Origin: Candidatus Kuenenia hertensis
GTDB taxonomy: Bacteria; Planctomycetota; Brocadiia; Brocadiales; Brocadiaceae
Assembly: GCA_021646465.1 (NCBI GenBank)
Contig: SOET01000020.1
Span: 1-64,000, forward strand
Length of the DNA stretch: 64,000 bases
Reading direction: 5' to 3'
This document shows, piece by piece, positions 53,873-63,152 of the stretch. Under the pieces are notes generated by a model that was not told the origin of the DNA, ran no database searches, and saw only the letters and a list, made by a program, of their open reading frames with translations. The translations under genes and the position numbers were made by a program. Every line of letters begins with the position of its first letter. Positions within the stretch are counted from its first letter, which is position 1.

Positions 53873-55669
53873 TTATAAAGAACAATAATAATCCCTTATT
53901 TTTCTTGCCATGAGTGACCGTCTTTGATGCAGAAATTCCTCGTAATTATCAATATTCATTGTAGTGATGAAAGCAGGAATACAATTCATCATTAAATTGT
54001 CTTCGAGCATTTGGATATCTTTTATACCACCATACTTTAGGATATTGTTCTCGCATTGTTCTTTCAGTTCATTAAAGTAAGCTACGGGGGCCTTATTGCC
54101 AATCTTGATATTGATCTCAGACTGCATATAGACATAGTTGGCAATTTGATTATATTGCCCTCTTTTCAGACCATTTTTCTTCAGATAATCACGTGGGAAG
54201 ATATGGTGTATATCTCCCATGTGAGTAATGAGATCTTTTACGGTAATGTCTTTTGATAAAAACCCTTTATCATCCTGTTTTACCTGTGCCGCTAAATAAA
54301 CATTGAAATAAGGACTGCTCGCCACGGAGGTATTCAGATTTTGCACCAATGCAGTATTCCAGAAAGCGTCAGACAACTCGGCATTTTCCACATTTTCCAG
54401 ATATTCATTAAATTTTTTGGTAGTAATATGCTTTATATCAAAATCAAACCAGGATTCCGGCGACCCTGAATATCTTCCGGTAAGGATGGATAACACAAAC
54501 CACTTCCGTACATAGGTTTCTATATCAGCCTGATTGTAATTCTGTGCCCTTAGTTTTAGATAGAGAATATAGGCAAAGTTTAGGGTATTCTGGGAACGTA
54601 TAAGGTTCGCAGAAATAAATCCTGCGGATTTAATGATCATGATAAATCGCTGAAAATTGGTCTCATTAATAAAATTTAATATGCCTTTTTCAAGGACGGA
54701 AAAGGATTCTTGTGCTATTTTTTCTTCGTAGGTTCTGGTTTCAAAATTTCTCCCTGAAAGTAAACTTACGAGATCAGACAGTTTGCCTCTGTTAAATTCT
54801 GAAGTAAAAGCAACCCTCAACAAATCATTATAATCGGGGTCATATAAATCTTCTTTCTCATTCTTTAACCAAGACATTTTTTGAAAATATTCTGAAGTGG
54901 TAAACTCCTTGTCTACGTCAATAATGCGGGAATAAAATTCGGGAGATATTGCCAGATGACAAAAGTAATCTATACACTTTCTCAGATGAGAACCCCCATA
55001 ATTCTCATTTGCTGCAATTTTTGACATTGCAAAATCAGCCTGGCTTAATACAACCCCTTTCGAGTTGATGCGTATAAAAATTTCTGTTACGGTTTCAATA
55101 TCTAAATCAGATTCAAGTTCAATCAATCCAATTTGTTTCTTAATGATTTGCCTTAAATGTTCTATCTTGTTAAAAATGGTTTTTCGGTCAGTACCCTCAT
55201 TTTTATTGCAATAATCCTCGACTAATCCAAATACATCAACATCACCTGACAAAATCTTTGAGATATCGGGTATCCAGGAATGATCCTTGGCAATTGCCGT
55301 ATTAAACACTTCAAAACGTTCTAAAAGGGGATTAAAGGCAATTTTAATCTTAATTCTCTTGTACTCTTTATCGATGACGTACTCATCTAATATTGCAGCA
55401 GTAAGCGCAGTTACCCGTTGCTGTCCATCAATGAGTATTTTCTTGCCCTCCGCAGTGGTACCATCTTTTAATTTTACATGCGGATTGCGCCAGGCAATTA
55501 AATAGCCTATAGGATATCCTTGATAGAGCGAATCCATTAAATCCCTTACCTTTGTGGAATCCCATACAAATGGTCTTTGAATTTCTGGTATCGCAATTTC
55601 ACCAGACCTCACCCATGACAAAATAGTTTCAATGAGGTGTTGATTGACTGAATATTTTTGTTTTTGCAT
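53873..55669 (-). CDS. DUF262 + HNH (GmrSD-like) putative type IV restriction protein
   Basis: A 598-residue protein. The DUF262 domain at the N-terminus has [20 protein letters not shown] and [16 protein letters not shown] (the DGQQR nucleotide-binding motif). The C-terminal part has [18 protein letters not shown], an HxxP-type DUF1524/HNH nuclease motif. This resembles the fused GmrSD type IV restriction enzymes that cut modified phage DNA. It is a single intact gene in an island otherwise made of fragments. A defence role is inferred. Confidence 0.8.
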   Translation of the reverse strand: MQKQKYSVNQHLIETILSWVRSGEIAIPEIQRPFVWDSTKVRDLMDSLYQGYPIGYLIAWRNPHVKLKDGTTAEGKKILIDGQQRVTALTAAILDEYVIDKEYKRIKIKIAFNPLLERFEVFNTAIAKDHSWIPDISKILSGDVDVFGLVEDYCNKNEGTDRKTIFNKIEHLRQIIKKQIGLIELESDLDIETVTEIFIRINSKGVVLSQADFAMSKIAANENYGGSHLRKCIDYFCHLAISPEFYSRIIDVDKEFTTSEYFQKMSWLKNEKEDLYDPDYNDLLRVAFTSEFNRGKLSDLVSLLSGRNFETRTYEEKIAQESFSVLEKGILNFINETNFQRFIMIIKSAGFISANLIRSQNTLNFAYILYLKLRAQNYNQADIETYVRKWFVLSILTGRYSGSPESWFDFDIKHITTKKFNEYLENVENAELSDAFWNTALVQNLNTSVASSPYFNVYLAAQVKQDDKGFLSKDITVKDLITHMGDIHHIFPRDYLKKNGLKRGQYNQIANYVYMQSEINIKIGNKAPVAYFNELKEQCENNILKYGGIKDIQMLEDNLMMNCIPAFITTMNIDNYEEFLHQRRSLMARKIRDYYCSL

Positions 55670-56171
55670 GATTAATCCCTCTCATTGATATTTTACCTTG
55701 TTATTTTTTCGAATGTTATGAAGTATATAATTATTACAAGAAATTGTAACACTGTGGCGTTGTCTGTCAGATCTCACACAGAAATATTGCAATTGTGCGA
55801 TTTAATCTTTTATCTTGGATAAAATCAAGGCTTAAAAAGGTAATCATGATTCTAAATACTGTTTTTGAGTAACTATTCAGCGTAATTTACCAAACTACTG
55901 GGAGGTGCAGCGCGTAACTCGTTCCCAAACTCCGGTTTGGGAACGCAACTGCAATGGAAACTCTGTTTCCCGTGAGGGTTTGATTTAACAAATTATTAAA
56001 ATTACAAACCATCTGAATCCAGTGATTTTATTCCCTATCTGTCAACAGACAGGCGAGAAACCAGAGTTTCCCGAACAAATGCATTCCCAAACTGGAGTTT
56101 GGGAACGAGCCGTGTAATATTTACGCTGAACAGATACGTTTTTGATCACTTTAGATTACCTTGCGTTATAT
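55670..56171. other. non-coding region with MITE copy B
   Basis: Contains promoter-side spacer for the DUF262 gene and the MITE at 55869-56137. No gene is seen. Confidence 0.5.
55869..56137 (-). mobile_element. IS66-type MITE, copy B (269 bp)
   Basis: Left end GTAACTATTCAGCGTAATTT and right end reverse complement GTATCTGTTCAGCGTAAATA are terminal inverted repeats starting GTA(A/T). The 8-bp sequence GTTTTTGA lies directly before (55861-55868) and after (56138-56145), a perfect target duplication. Inside are two CCCAAACT..AGTTTGGG palindromes. It lies in the opposite orientation to copies A and C and encodes nothing. Confidence 0.88.
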
Positions 56172-56212
56172 TTTTATTGCTCTGACCAATCCTTTAATTC
56201 TTTTAATAAACG
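56172..56212 (+). repeat. 41-bp direct repeat, right copy (in pgm 3' end)
   Basis: Exact match of 52944-52984. It includes the stop codon and final codons (KELKDWSEQ) of the phosphohexomutase. Confidence 0.85.
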
Positions 56213-58366
56213 CACAGACGGCAGTTTTTCTTCCCATTGGGAGCAAAGATACGTTATTGCTTTTTTCAGCGCGGGGAGGGGGTCGGCGCCGGGCGTCATG
56301 CCGGATGTTTCTTTGCAGAGCCATGAAAGCAGATCATTTATATTCTTATAGGTGTTCTTTGCAAGAACATGGTGCAATTGATCAATCGTTGTTTTCTCAA
56401 AGGCCATCTTGCAACCAATATCGATAATATCCGGCAGCAGTAACCCCGGTTCTCCTAACTGCAAATCAATCCGCTCAAGTAACTCATTATAAACGACACG
56501 TGCAGTTTTTTCCGCCTCTTTCCTTGCGGCATTCAATAATTCCATTCCGCGCATGGATGCAAGTTTTTCGTCGGGAAGCAGGTGACAATAAAATTTCATT
56601 TTTGGTTCGGTTCCTGACGGACGGATCGAAATAACAAACGCATCGGTAAATATCTGAAGAACGTTTCTTGGTAATCTGTCGGTATTGCTCACAAACGGGC
56701 CGAACACCGTTTCATCCCAATAATCGACTATTTTTTTTACCGGAAAACCGGCAATCGCTTTCGGAGGCAATGTTCTTAACGACTCCATGATTTTATCCTT
56801 TTTTGCTATGCCTTCAGCGCCAATCATCATGATAGACCGGTTAACGCAATCGTATACTCCCAGTTCTTCCAGTATCTGTATATAATAATCAAGGAGTGTT
56901 TTTCCTTCCTTGCGTAATTTCTGGTAGAGCACTGCCAGATACATGCAGGCAGGTGTTGCATCTTTGTCCAATATGGAAGGTACGAGTAATACTCCGTGAC
57001 TCTCCTCCGATGCCATGACCAATTGCTGGGGAGAACAGGAAATATTCCGGTAGCGTCCTTCTTTTTTCAATATCTTCAGTACATTGGCCATATATTTAAA
57101 CCCGACCAGCAGATCATCCACTAAAAATGAGTTGCCTGCTTTTTCAACAATCCTTCCAAGAATCCTTGTTGTAACCAATGTTTCGATTACCAAGCCTTTT
57201 CTTTTCGGACCGGAAGGATCAAGCATGAGAAAATAACAGAGGACCGTTGCAATCTGGTTGCCGTCGAAGTGATACCAGCTTCCGTCATGTAATTTTATCT
57301 CCACGCCAATTCGATCCGCATCTGGGTCGCTGGAAAGGACAATCCCTGATCCGTTCTCATCGGCAAAAACCCTTGCCGGTTCAGTAGACTGCGGCACCTC
57401 AGGATTCGGTGCCTTGAAGGGTATAGCGGAAAAACTACCGTCGGGGTGCTGATCGGGAGGAACAATGAAGGGAATTTTCAATCGCTCCAACACCTCTCCT
57501 GCCGTGGTAAGTCCGCATCCGCACAGAGGGGTAAAAACAACCGGTATGTTCTGGTCGGGGACATAAATATTATCAAACAATGCAACATACGTGCTGATGT
57601 ATTTCTCATGAAGCGCATCAGGAATATTTCGGATCATATTTTGTTCGAGCGCCTTTTCAAAAGGGAGAGACTGAATATTTGTTGCCTGATCCATAGCGTC
57701 TGCAAGTATTTGATCGTCAGGTGCAACCGGCTGGCTTCCATACTGGTCGTATACCTTTATTCCGTTATCATCAGGAGGGTTGTGAGAAGCGGAAATGTTT
57801 ACTCCTCCCGCTGCATCAAATTCGCCAATTAGAAAAGAAAGTTCCGGAGTACCTAACACGGCAAGCTCCGCTTCGGGCTTGGGGAAATAGACAATGATGC
57901 CGTTTCCTGCGTAAATTTCACACGCCAACCTGCCAAGTGCCCGTGCAGAAAGACCCAGTAGCGGATGTTGTCCTTCCAGAAACCGGTATGTTCCGGCAAT
58001 ATCATGAAAGACCCGTACGTCATTGGCGACTATAACAACGAGTTCTTTTCGTCCGGTAAAATAATTACGCAGATAATTGCAGTGCCCCTGCACCGTCATG
58101 GCAACTGTTGCCAAATTAATCCGGTTGGGTCCGTACCCGACCTTTCCTCTCCTTCCGCCTGTCCCAAACGGCACTATCTGCCAGAAGGCGTCAAAAAGTA
58201 AACCAATATGGCATTCATCAAGGTGTTTCCTGATTATTTCCGGATAAGAATAGGGAATTATACCGGAAAGCCATACATTCAGATTCTCAACGGCCTTTTC
58301 TCCAGATCGTCCGTATTTTTCTATCAATAGATTACTCATATTTCTCAGTTTTTCAGTATTTACCAT
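56174..58366 (-). CDS. phosphoglucomutase/phosphomannomutase family enzyme
   Basis: A 730-residue alpha-D-phosphohexomutase. FGTGGRRGKVGYGPNRIN near the start, the phosphoserine loop GGVNISASHNPPDDNGIKVY, the metal loop LSSDPDADRIGVEIK and the sugar-binding EESHGVLLV, with phosphate-binding RPSGTEPKMKFY near the end, are all present. The C-terminus extends about 130 residues beyond the usual fold. The ATG at 58366 has GGAGG upstream; the longer frame would run into a MITE. The last codons form one copy of a 41-bp repeat. Confidence 0.9.
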   Translation of the reverse strand: MVNTEKLRNMSNLLIEKYGRSGEKAVENLNVWLSGIIPYSYPEIIRKHLDECHIGLLFDAFWQIVPFGTGGRRGKVGYGPNRINLATVAMTVQGHCNYLRNYFTGRKELVVIVANDVRVFHDIAGTYRFLEGQHPLLGLSARALGRLACEIYAGNGIIVYFPKPEAELAVLGTPELSFLIGEFDAAGGVNISASHNPPDDNGIKVYDQYGSQPVAPDDQILADAMDQATNIQSLPFEKALEQNMIRNIPDALHEKYISTYVALFDNIYVPDQNIPVVFTPLCGCGLTTAGEVLERLKIPFIVPPDQHPDGSFSAIPFKAPNPEVPQSTEPARVFADENGSGIVLSSDPDADRIGVEIKLHDGSWYHFDGNQIATVLCYFLMLDPSGPKRKGLVIETLVTTRILGRIVEKAGNSFLVDDLLVGFKYMANVLKILKKEGRYRNISCSPQQLVMASEESHGVLLVPSILDKDATPACMYLAVLYQKLRKEGKTLLDYYIQILEELGVYDCVNRSIMMIGAEGIAKKDKIMESLRTLPPKAIAGFPVKKIVDYWDETVFGPFVSNTDRLPRNVLQIFTDAFVISIRPSGTEPKMKFYCHLLPDEKLASMRGMELLNAARKEAEKTARVVYNELLERIDLQLGEPGLLLPDIIDIGCKMAFEKTTIDQLHHVLAKNTYKNINDLLSWLCKETSGMTPGADPLPALKKAITYLCSQWEEKLPSVRLLKELKDWSEQ

Positions 58367-58402
58367 AGCGTGCCTCCATGAAAATGTATACATAGTATTT
58401 TT

Positions 58403-58508
58403 GTAACTATTCAGCATAAATATTACACGGCTCGTTCCCAAACCAGAGTTTGGAAACGAGTTACGCTCAGCACCCCAGTAGTTTGGTAATTTACGCTGAA
58501 TAGTTACG
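58403..58508 (+). mobile_element. IS66-type MITE, copy C (106 bp)
   Basis: Ends GTAACTATTCAGCATAAATA and (reverse complement) GTAACTATTCAGCGTAAATT are inverted repeats. GTATTTTT flanks both sides (58395-58402 and 58509-58516), an 8-bp target duplication. Only a single CCAAACCAGAGTTTGG-type palindrome remains inside. It lies 37 bp upstream of the phosphohexomutase start. Confidence 0.88.
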
Positions 58509-58721
58509 TATTTTTTTGATCGCAACAAAAATTGTGGTAAAATGACACTGAACGAGTTATGATTTTAACGAATCGGCGTTTTTCATCAAGGACAATTCTC
58601 TTTTAAGAGGACGGTGTTTCCCGATGTTTTTTTCAGTTTTTCGCTCATTATACATTGCAGAGAAATAAACAGGATAATTAAAATTGCCGAAGTCCTTTTT
58701 CAGGATATATTAAAATACACC

Positions 58722-60443
58722 ATGCAATATACACATGACATTGTTATTATCGGGGCAGGTCTTGCAGGTCTGCGTGCAGCGGTTGAAGCTGCCGGGAACG
58801 CTGACATTGCATTGATAAGCAAGGTGTTCCCCACCCGTTCACATTCCGGAGCGGCGCAGGGCGGCATTGCCGGCGCTTTAGGGAATGAGGAGGAAGATTC
58901 GTGGGAATGGCACATGTATGATACCGTAAAGGGAGGAGATTTTCTTACGGATCAGGATGCTGCTGCAATATTAGCAAAAGACGCTTTTCGGGCTATTTAT
59001 GAATTAGAACACATGGGCGTCCCTTTTAACCGCACTCCTGACGGCAGGATCGCACAACGCGCCTTTGGAGGACATGCACGGGAGTTCGGAAAGGCTCCAG
59101 TGAAAAGGGCTTGTCATGCTGCTGATAGAACAGGAAGGGTAATCCTTGATACCTTGTATGGTGAAGCCGTCAGGAAAGGGATTACTGTGTATGAAGAATT
59201 TTACCTTATGGATCTGCTTATTACGAATAACCAGCTTGCAGGTTTTATCGCATACGAGCTGGCTACAGGGGAAATTCATGTATTTCATTCAAGGATTATT
59301 TTATTGGCGACGGGCGGTTTTGGGAAAGTATTTAAAACGACTTCTAATTGTTTTGCAAACACGGGAGATGGGGTATATCTTGCATATAAAGCGGGAATTC
59401 CTCTTCAGGACATGGAATTTGTCCAGATTCATCCAACGGGCATTTATGGTTTGGGCGTTCTTATCAGCGAAGCGGCAAGAGGAGAGGGAGGAATACTTCG
59501 CAACAGGCATGGTGAACGATTCATGGAAAAGTACGCACCGGCGTTGAAAGACCTTGCCCCCAGAGACGTGGTGAGCCGTGCAATATCACAGGAAATCCAA
59601 AACGGCAATGGAATCAACGGAGAGGATTACGTTTATCTTGATCTTACTCATTTGGGGGATAAACGTATTTCCGAGAAACTTTCCGATATCTCCTCTTTTG
59701 TTAAAATATATCTTGGAATAAATCCCGCGGAAGAACTTATTCCCGTACAGCCAACCTGCCACTATATGATGGGAGGGATTCCTACCAATCTGGATGGTCA
59801 GGTTTTAACAATAGACCGGCAGATTGTCCGCGGACTGTACGCTGCTGGCGAATGCGCTTGTGTGTCGGTGCATGGGGCGAATCGGTTAGGCTGCAATTCC
59901 CTCCTCGATTTAGTGGTATTTGGGCGGAGGGCCGGAATGAAGATGATTCAGGATCTAAAGCGGATTCATTGGATTCCTTTACCAGCTCATCCTGAAAAAG
60001 CAACCATTGACAAAATAAATCGCCTGAAAAAAAACCGAACAGGTGAAAAGACATGGATATTGAGAAACGAACTGCAGAAAACGATGACAAAGTATTGTTC
60101 CGTATTTCGAAATGAAACCGAACTTACCACTGCCTTAACCATTGTTCAGAATTTATTGCAGCGTTATGAAAACGTGGTATTTGACAACCATGGTGAAACG
60201 TTTAATACCGATCTTATGGAAACCATTGAGCTGGAATCATTACTTAATTTGGCGAACGTGATTATAGTATCTGCCCTGGCCAGAAAGGAAAGCCGCGGCG
60301 CACATTGCAGGGATGATTATCCGGAGAGAGATGATCAAAACTGGCTTAAACACACGTTGATACGAAAAAAGGGGAACGGGCAGCAACTTTCATATAAACC
60401 AGTTACTATAAGCCGGTTTACGCCAAAGCCGAGGATTTATTAA
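58722..60443 (+). CDS. fumarate reductase/succinate dehydrogenase flavoprotein subunit
   Basis: A 573-residue flavoprotein. FAD motif [18 protein letters not shown] is at the start and the covalent-FAD His is in [36 protein letters not shown] with [14 protein letters not shown] forms the dicarboxylate site, and YMMGGIPTN and [19 protein letters not shown] complete the fold. The ATG at 58722 gives normal length. The iron-sulfur subunit follows immediately. Direction (fumarate or succinate) cannot be told from sequence. Confidence 0.92.
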   Translation: MQYTHDIVIIGAGLAGLRAAVEAAGNADIALISKVFPTRSHSGAAQGGIAGALGNEEEDSWEWHMYDTVKGGDFLTDQDAAAILAKDAFRAIYELEHMGVPFNRTPDGRIAQRAFGGHAREFGKAPVKRACHAADRTGRVILDTLYGEAVRKGITVYEEFYLMDLLITNNQLAGFIAYELATGEIHVFHSRIILLATGGFGKVFKTTSNCFANTGDGVYLAYKAGIPLQDMEFVQIHPTGIYGLGVLISEAARGEGGILRNRHGERFMEKYAPALKDLAPRDVVSRAISQEIQNGNGINGEDYVYLDLTHLGDKRISEKLSDISSFVKIYLGINPAEELIPVQPTCHYMMGGIPTNLDGQVLTIDRQIVRGLYAAGECACVSVHGANRLGCNSLLDLVVFGRRAGMKMIQDLKRIHWIPLPAHPEKATIDKINRLKKNRTGEKTWILRNELQKTMTKYCSVFRNETELTTALTIVQNLLQRYENVVFDNHGETFNTDLMETIELESLLNLANVIIVSALARKESRGAHCRDDYPERDDQNWLKHTLIRKKGNGQQLSYKPVTISRFTPKPRIY

Positions 60444-60444
60444 T

Positions 60445-61137
60445 ATGGAAATGAAATTTAAGATTTTTCGCTTTGATCCAACGACGGATAAAGTTCCGCG
60501 GTACCAGGAATATATTATTGGGATAAAGCGTACGGACAGGATACTTGATTGCCTCAACCGAATCAAATGGGAACAGGATGGAACGCTTGGTTTCCGAATG
60601 TCCTGTGGGCATGGCGTGTGCGGTTCCGACGCTATGAAGATCAACGGACGCTGTGCCTTAGCCTGTCAAAAACTGGTAAAAGAGTACGAAGGAAAAGAGG
60701 TTGTCATTGAGCCTCTTCCTTCGTTTAAAGTGCTCAAAGATTTAATTGTTGATTTGAAGCCATTCTTTGAAAAGGTAAAGAAAATACAACCGTATTTCGT
60801 CTCATCAACTCCCCTTCCCGAAAAAGAACGCATTCAATTACCCGAGGACAATAAAAAAATTGATATCGCCATTCGCTGCATTTTATGTGCAAGTTGTATG
60901 GGGGCATGCCCTGTTGAAAACGAAAACGACCGGTTTCTAGGCCCGGCGCCGCTCGTTTGGGCATTCCGCTATATTTTTGATTCCCGCGACGAACAGTTTA
61001 CTGAACGGTTGAAAGCGCTTGATTATCCTGACGGGGTATGGGCTTGCGAAAACCATTATGAATGCACACGATGCTGTCCCAAAGAAATTCCCGTAACGAA
61101 ATATATTAATGCCATCAAACGGGAGTTACAAAAATAA
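60445..61137 (+). CDS. fumarate reductase/succinate dehydrogenase iron-sulfur subunit
   Basis: A 230-residue FrdB/SdhB. The 2Fe-2S domain has FRMSCGHGVCGSDAMKING and CALACQ. The C-terminal part has CILCASCMGACPV and CTRCCPKEIPVTKYI for the 4Fe-4S and 3Fe-4S clusters. It starts one base after the flavoprotein stop. No membrane anchor (SdhC/D or FrdC) gene is adjacent on either side, which is unusual for a respiratory complex. Confidence 0.93.
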   Translation: MEMKFKIFRFDPTTDKVPRYQEYIIGIKRTDRILDCLNRIKWEQDGTLGFRMSCGHGVCGSDAMKINGRCALACQKLVKEYEGKEVVIEPLPSFKVLKDLIVDLKPFFEKVKKIQPYFVSSTPLPEKERIQLPEDNKKIDIAIRCILCASCMGACPVENENDRFLGPAPLVWAFRYIFDSRDEQFTERLKALDYPDGVWACENHYECTRCCPKEIPVTKYINAIKRELQK

Positions 61138-61301
61138 TAATTTTGAGCAATGCCTTGCGATTTTATTTAAACCGATTCTTGACAAAACATTATATGTTCA
61201 TAAATAATAGTATATTGAAGTCTGCATAAGTTTATACAGCACGACCATGAATAAATAAAACAAGCAAAAACAATTTCTCACATTCCGGAAAAGGAAGCAA
61301 T

Positions 61302-62408
61302 ATGAACAAGAAATACAGAAAATTACTCCCTTATATTTTCCTCATTGCAGCAGGATTATTTTTTTACCACTCAACATGGTCTATGTCGCGAGATAAGGTG
61401 GAACTTCGCCCCATAACACCGTCTTCCGGAAAATTCGATAAAGAGGAGCAGGCTGTTATAGATGTTTTTAAGATGTCGTCATCTTCTGTGGTATATATTA
61501 CAAATAAACAAGTGCGAAGGGATTTATTTACACTGGATATTTTCAAAATACCGCAGGGTACCGGTTCAGGATTTATATGGGATGAAGAAGGCCATGTTAT
61601 TACTAATTTTCATGTCGTCTATCAGGCAAATGAAATCGATGTAACGCTGAATGATGGTTCTGTATGGGATGCCCAACTTGTTGGTGTTGACCCTGACCAT
61701 GATATTGCGGTACTTAAAATTGACGCTCCAAAATCAAAACTGAAACCGGTTTTCATCGGCACTTCTTCCGATTTGCAGGTAGGCCAAAAAGTACTGGCGC
61801 TTGGAAATCCGTTTGGACTGGATTTAACCCTGACAACAGGGATTATCAGCGCCCTCGGAAGAACGATTGAGGCGATGACGGGAAGAACTATTTTTGACGT
61901 TATTCAGACAGATGCCGCTATTAATCCCGGAAACTCAGGAGGCCCCTTACTCGATTCCTTTGGAAGGGTAATTGGTATGAATACCTCAATTATGAGTCCC
62001 AGCGGTGCAAGTACCGGTATCGGATTTGCTGTTCCCATTGATACAATAAATCGAAATGTTTCCCAATTAATCGCAAGGGGAAAAGTCGAAAGACCTGGAT
62101 TGGGCATTACCCTTGTTCCCAATAACATTACACAACGGCTTGAAATACAAGGAGTCTGTATTCTTGATGTTATACCCAATGGATCGGCAGAGAAGGCAGG
62201 TTTACAAGGAACGAAAAGAAACAGAATGGGGAGTATCATATTAGGGGATGTTGTCGTTGAAGTTGAGGGTCACAAAGTCAGTAATTCTGAGGATCTCATC
62301 AGAGAGTTATCACGCTATGAAGTTGGAGACACTATTTTATTAAAGATTGTACGTGATAATAACATTATAGAAAAAAGGATTACGTTAGAACCCATTGATG
62401 GCAATTAG
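61302..62408 (+). CDS. HtrA/DegP-like serine protease with PDZ domain
   Basis: A 368-residue periplasmic-type protease with an N-terminal signal/anchor (LLPYIFLIAAGLFFYH). The trypsin-like triad is His in VITNFHVV, Asp in DPDHDIAVLKI and Ser in NPGNSGGPLLD. One PDZ domain (about 265-360; RPGLGITLVPN, LGDVVVEVEGHKVSNSEDLI) follows. The single PDZ and anchor resemble DegS/Deg-type quality-control proteases. GGAAG precedes the ATG. Confidence 0.92.
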   Translation: MNKKYRKLLPYIFLIAAGLFFYHSTWSMSRDKVELRPITPSSGKFDKEEQAVIDVFKMSSSSVVYITNKQVRRDLFTLDIFKIPQGTGSGFIWDEEGHVITNFHVVYQANEIDVTLNDGSVWDAQLVGVDPDHDIAVLKIDAPKSKLKPVFIGTSSDLQVGQKVLALGNPFGLDLTLTTGIISALGRTIEAMTGRTIFDVIQTDAAINPGNSGGPLLDSFGRVIGMNTSIMSPSGASTGIGFAVPIDTINRNVSQLIARGKVERPGLGITLVPNNITQRLEIQGVCILDVIPNGSAEKAGLQGTKRNRMGSIILGDVVVEVEGHKVSNSEDLIRELSRYEVGDTILLKIVRDNNIIEKRITLEPIDGN

Positions 62409-62445
62409 ATGTTGATTATCAATAAGTGAAACCAAATAGTATTCG

Positions 62446-63060
62446 TTATTCTTTCTTAACTGCCGAAATGCAGGAAGGTGAATTTGGTTGTGACTCGCAG
62501 TTGTTTCGGAGGAGAAACCTTTCCGTCAGTTTTATTTTTTTTGCTAACTCTTCAAGATTATTTACTCCCGTTTCATTGTATGCATGAAGCAGGATTTTTG
62601 CGCATGCTACGGCATCTTCCTCCGCATTGTGGTGTTTAAATTCAATTTCCAGATGCCTCGAGATCTTATTAAGCGCATAGCCCAGAAGTCCGGGCCAAAC
62701 CCGTTTCGCTATCGCAAGTGTGCAGAAATAATTGAGAGGCGGATGAGGTATTTTGTACACATCAAGAATGCTGCACAATACACTCATATCAAAACTTGCA
62801 TTATGGGCAATGAGGCAACCTCCCTGCAGGAACGGAAAAATTTCGTCCCACAACTGATAAAATTCCGGTTTATCTTCTACATCTTTTACCGAAATCCCAT
62901 GTATATATGTATTAAAAGGATCAAAATGAAGTTCCGGCGGCCGGATGAGCCATGAGGTTCTTTTTACAAGTGTTTGTCCTTCAATTATTGCCAACCCCAA
63001 AGCACAAACACTGGAACGCTTTGAATTCGCTGTCTCAAAATCAATAGCAACACATTTCAT
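62446..63060 (-). CDS. 3'-5' exonuclease, DEDDh (DnaQ-like) family
   Basis: A 204-residue exonuclease. ExoI motif CVAIDFETANS, ExoII LIAHNASFDMSVL and ExoIII HHNAEEDAVACAKI contain the DEDDh residues. It resembles PolC/epsilon-type stand-alone exonucleases used in proofreading or repair. The last 35 residues are not part of the core fold. Convergent with the htrA gene. Confidence 0.9.
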   Translation of the reverse strand: MKCVAIDFETANSKRSSVCALGLAIIEGQTLVKRTSWLIRPPELHFDPFNTYIHGISVKDVEDKPEFYQLWDEIFPFLQGGCLIAHNASFDMSVLCSILDVYKIPHPPLNYFCTLAIAKRVWPGLLGYALNKISRHLEIEFKHHNAEEDAVACAKILLHAYNETGVNNLEELAKKIKLTERFLLRNNCESQPNSPSCISAVKKE

Positions 63061-63152
63061 TTGTTTTCTAAAGAAGCAAAAGGAACATTGTTTTCTTTAA
63101 ACGGTTTTCATAAAAAATAAAAATCATAACACATAAGGGGTTTGAAAGTCCA

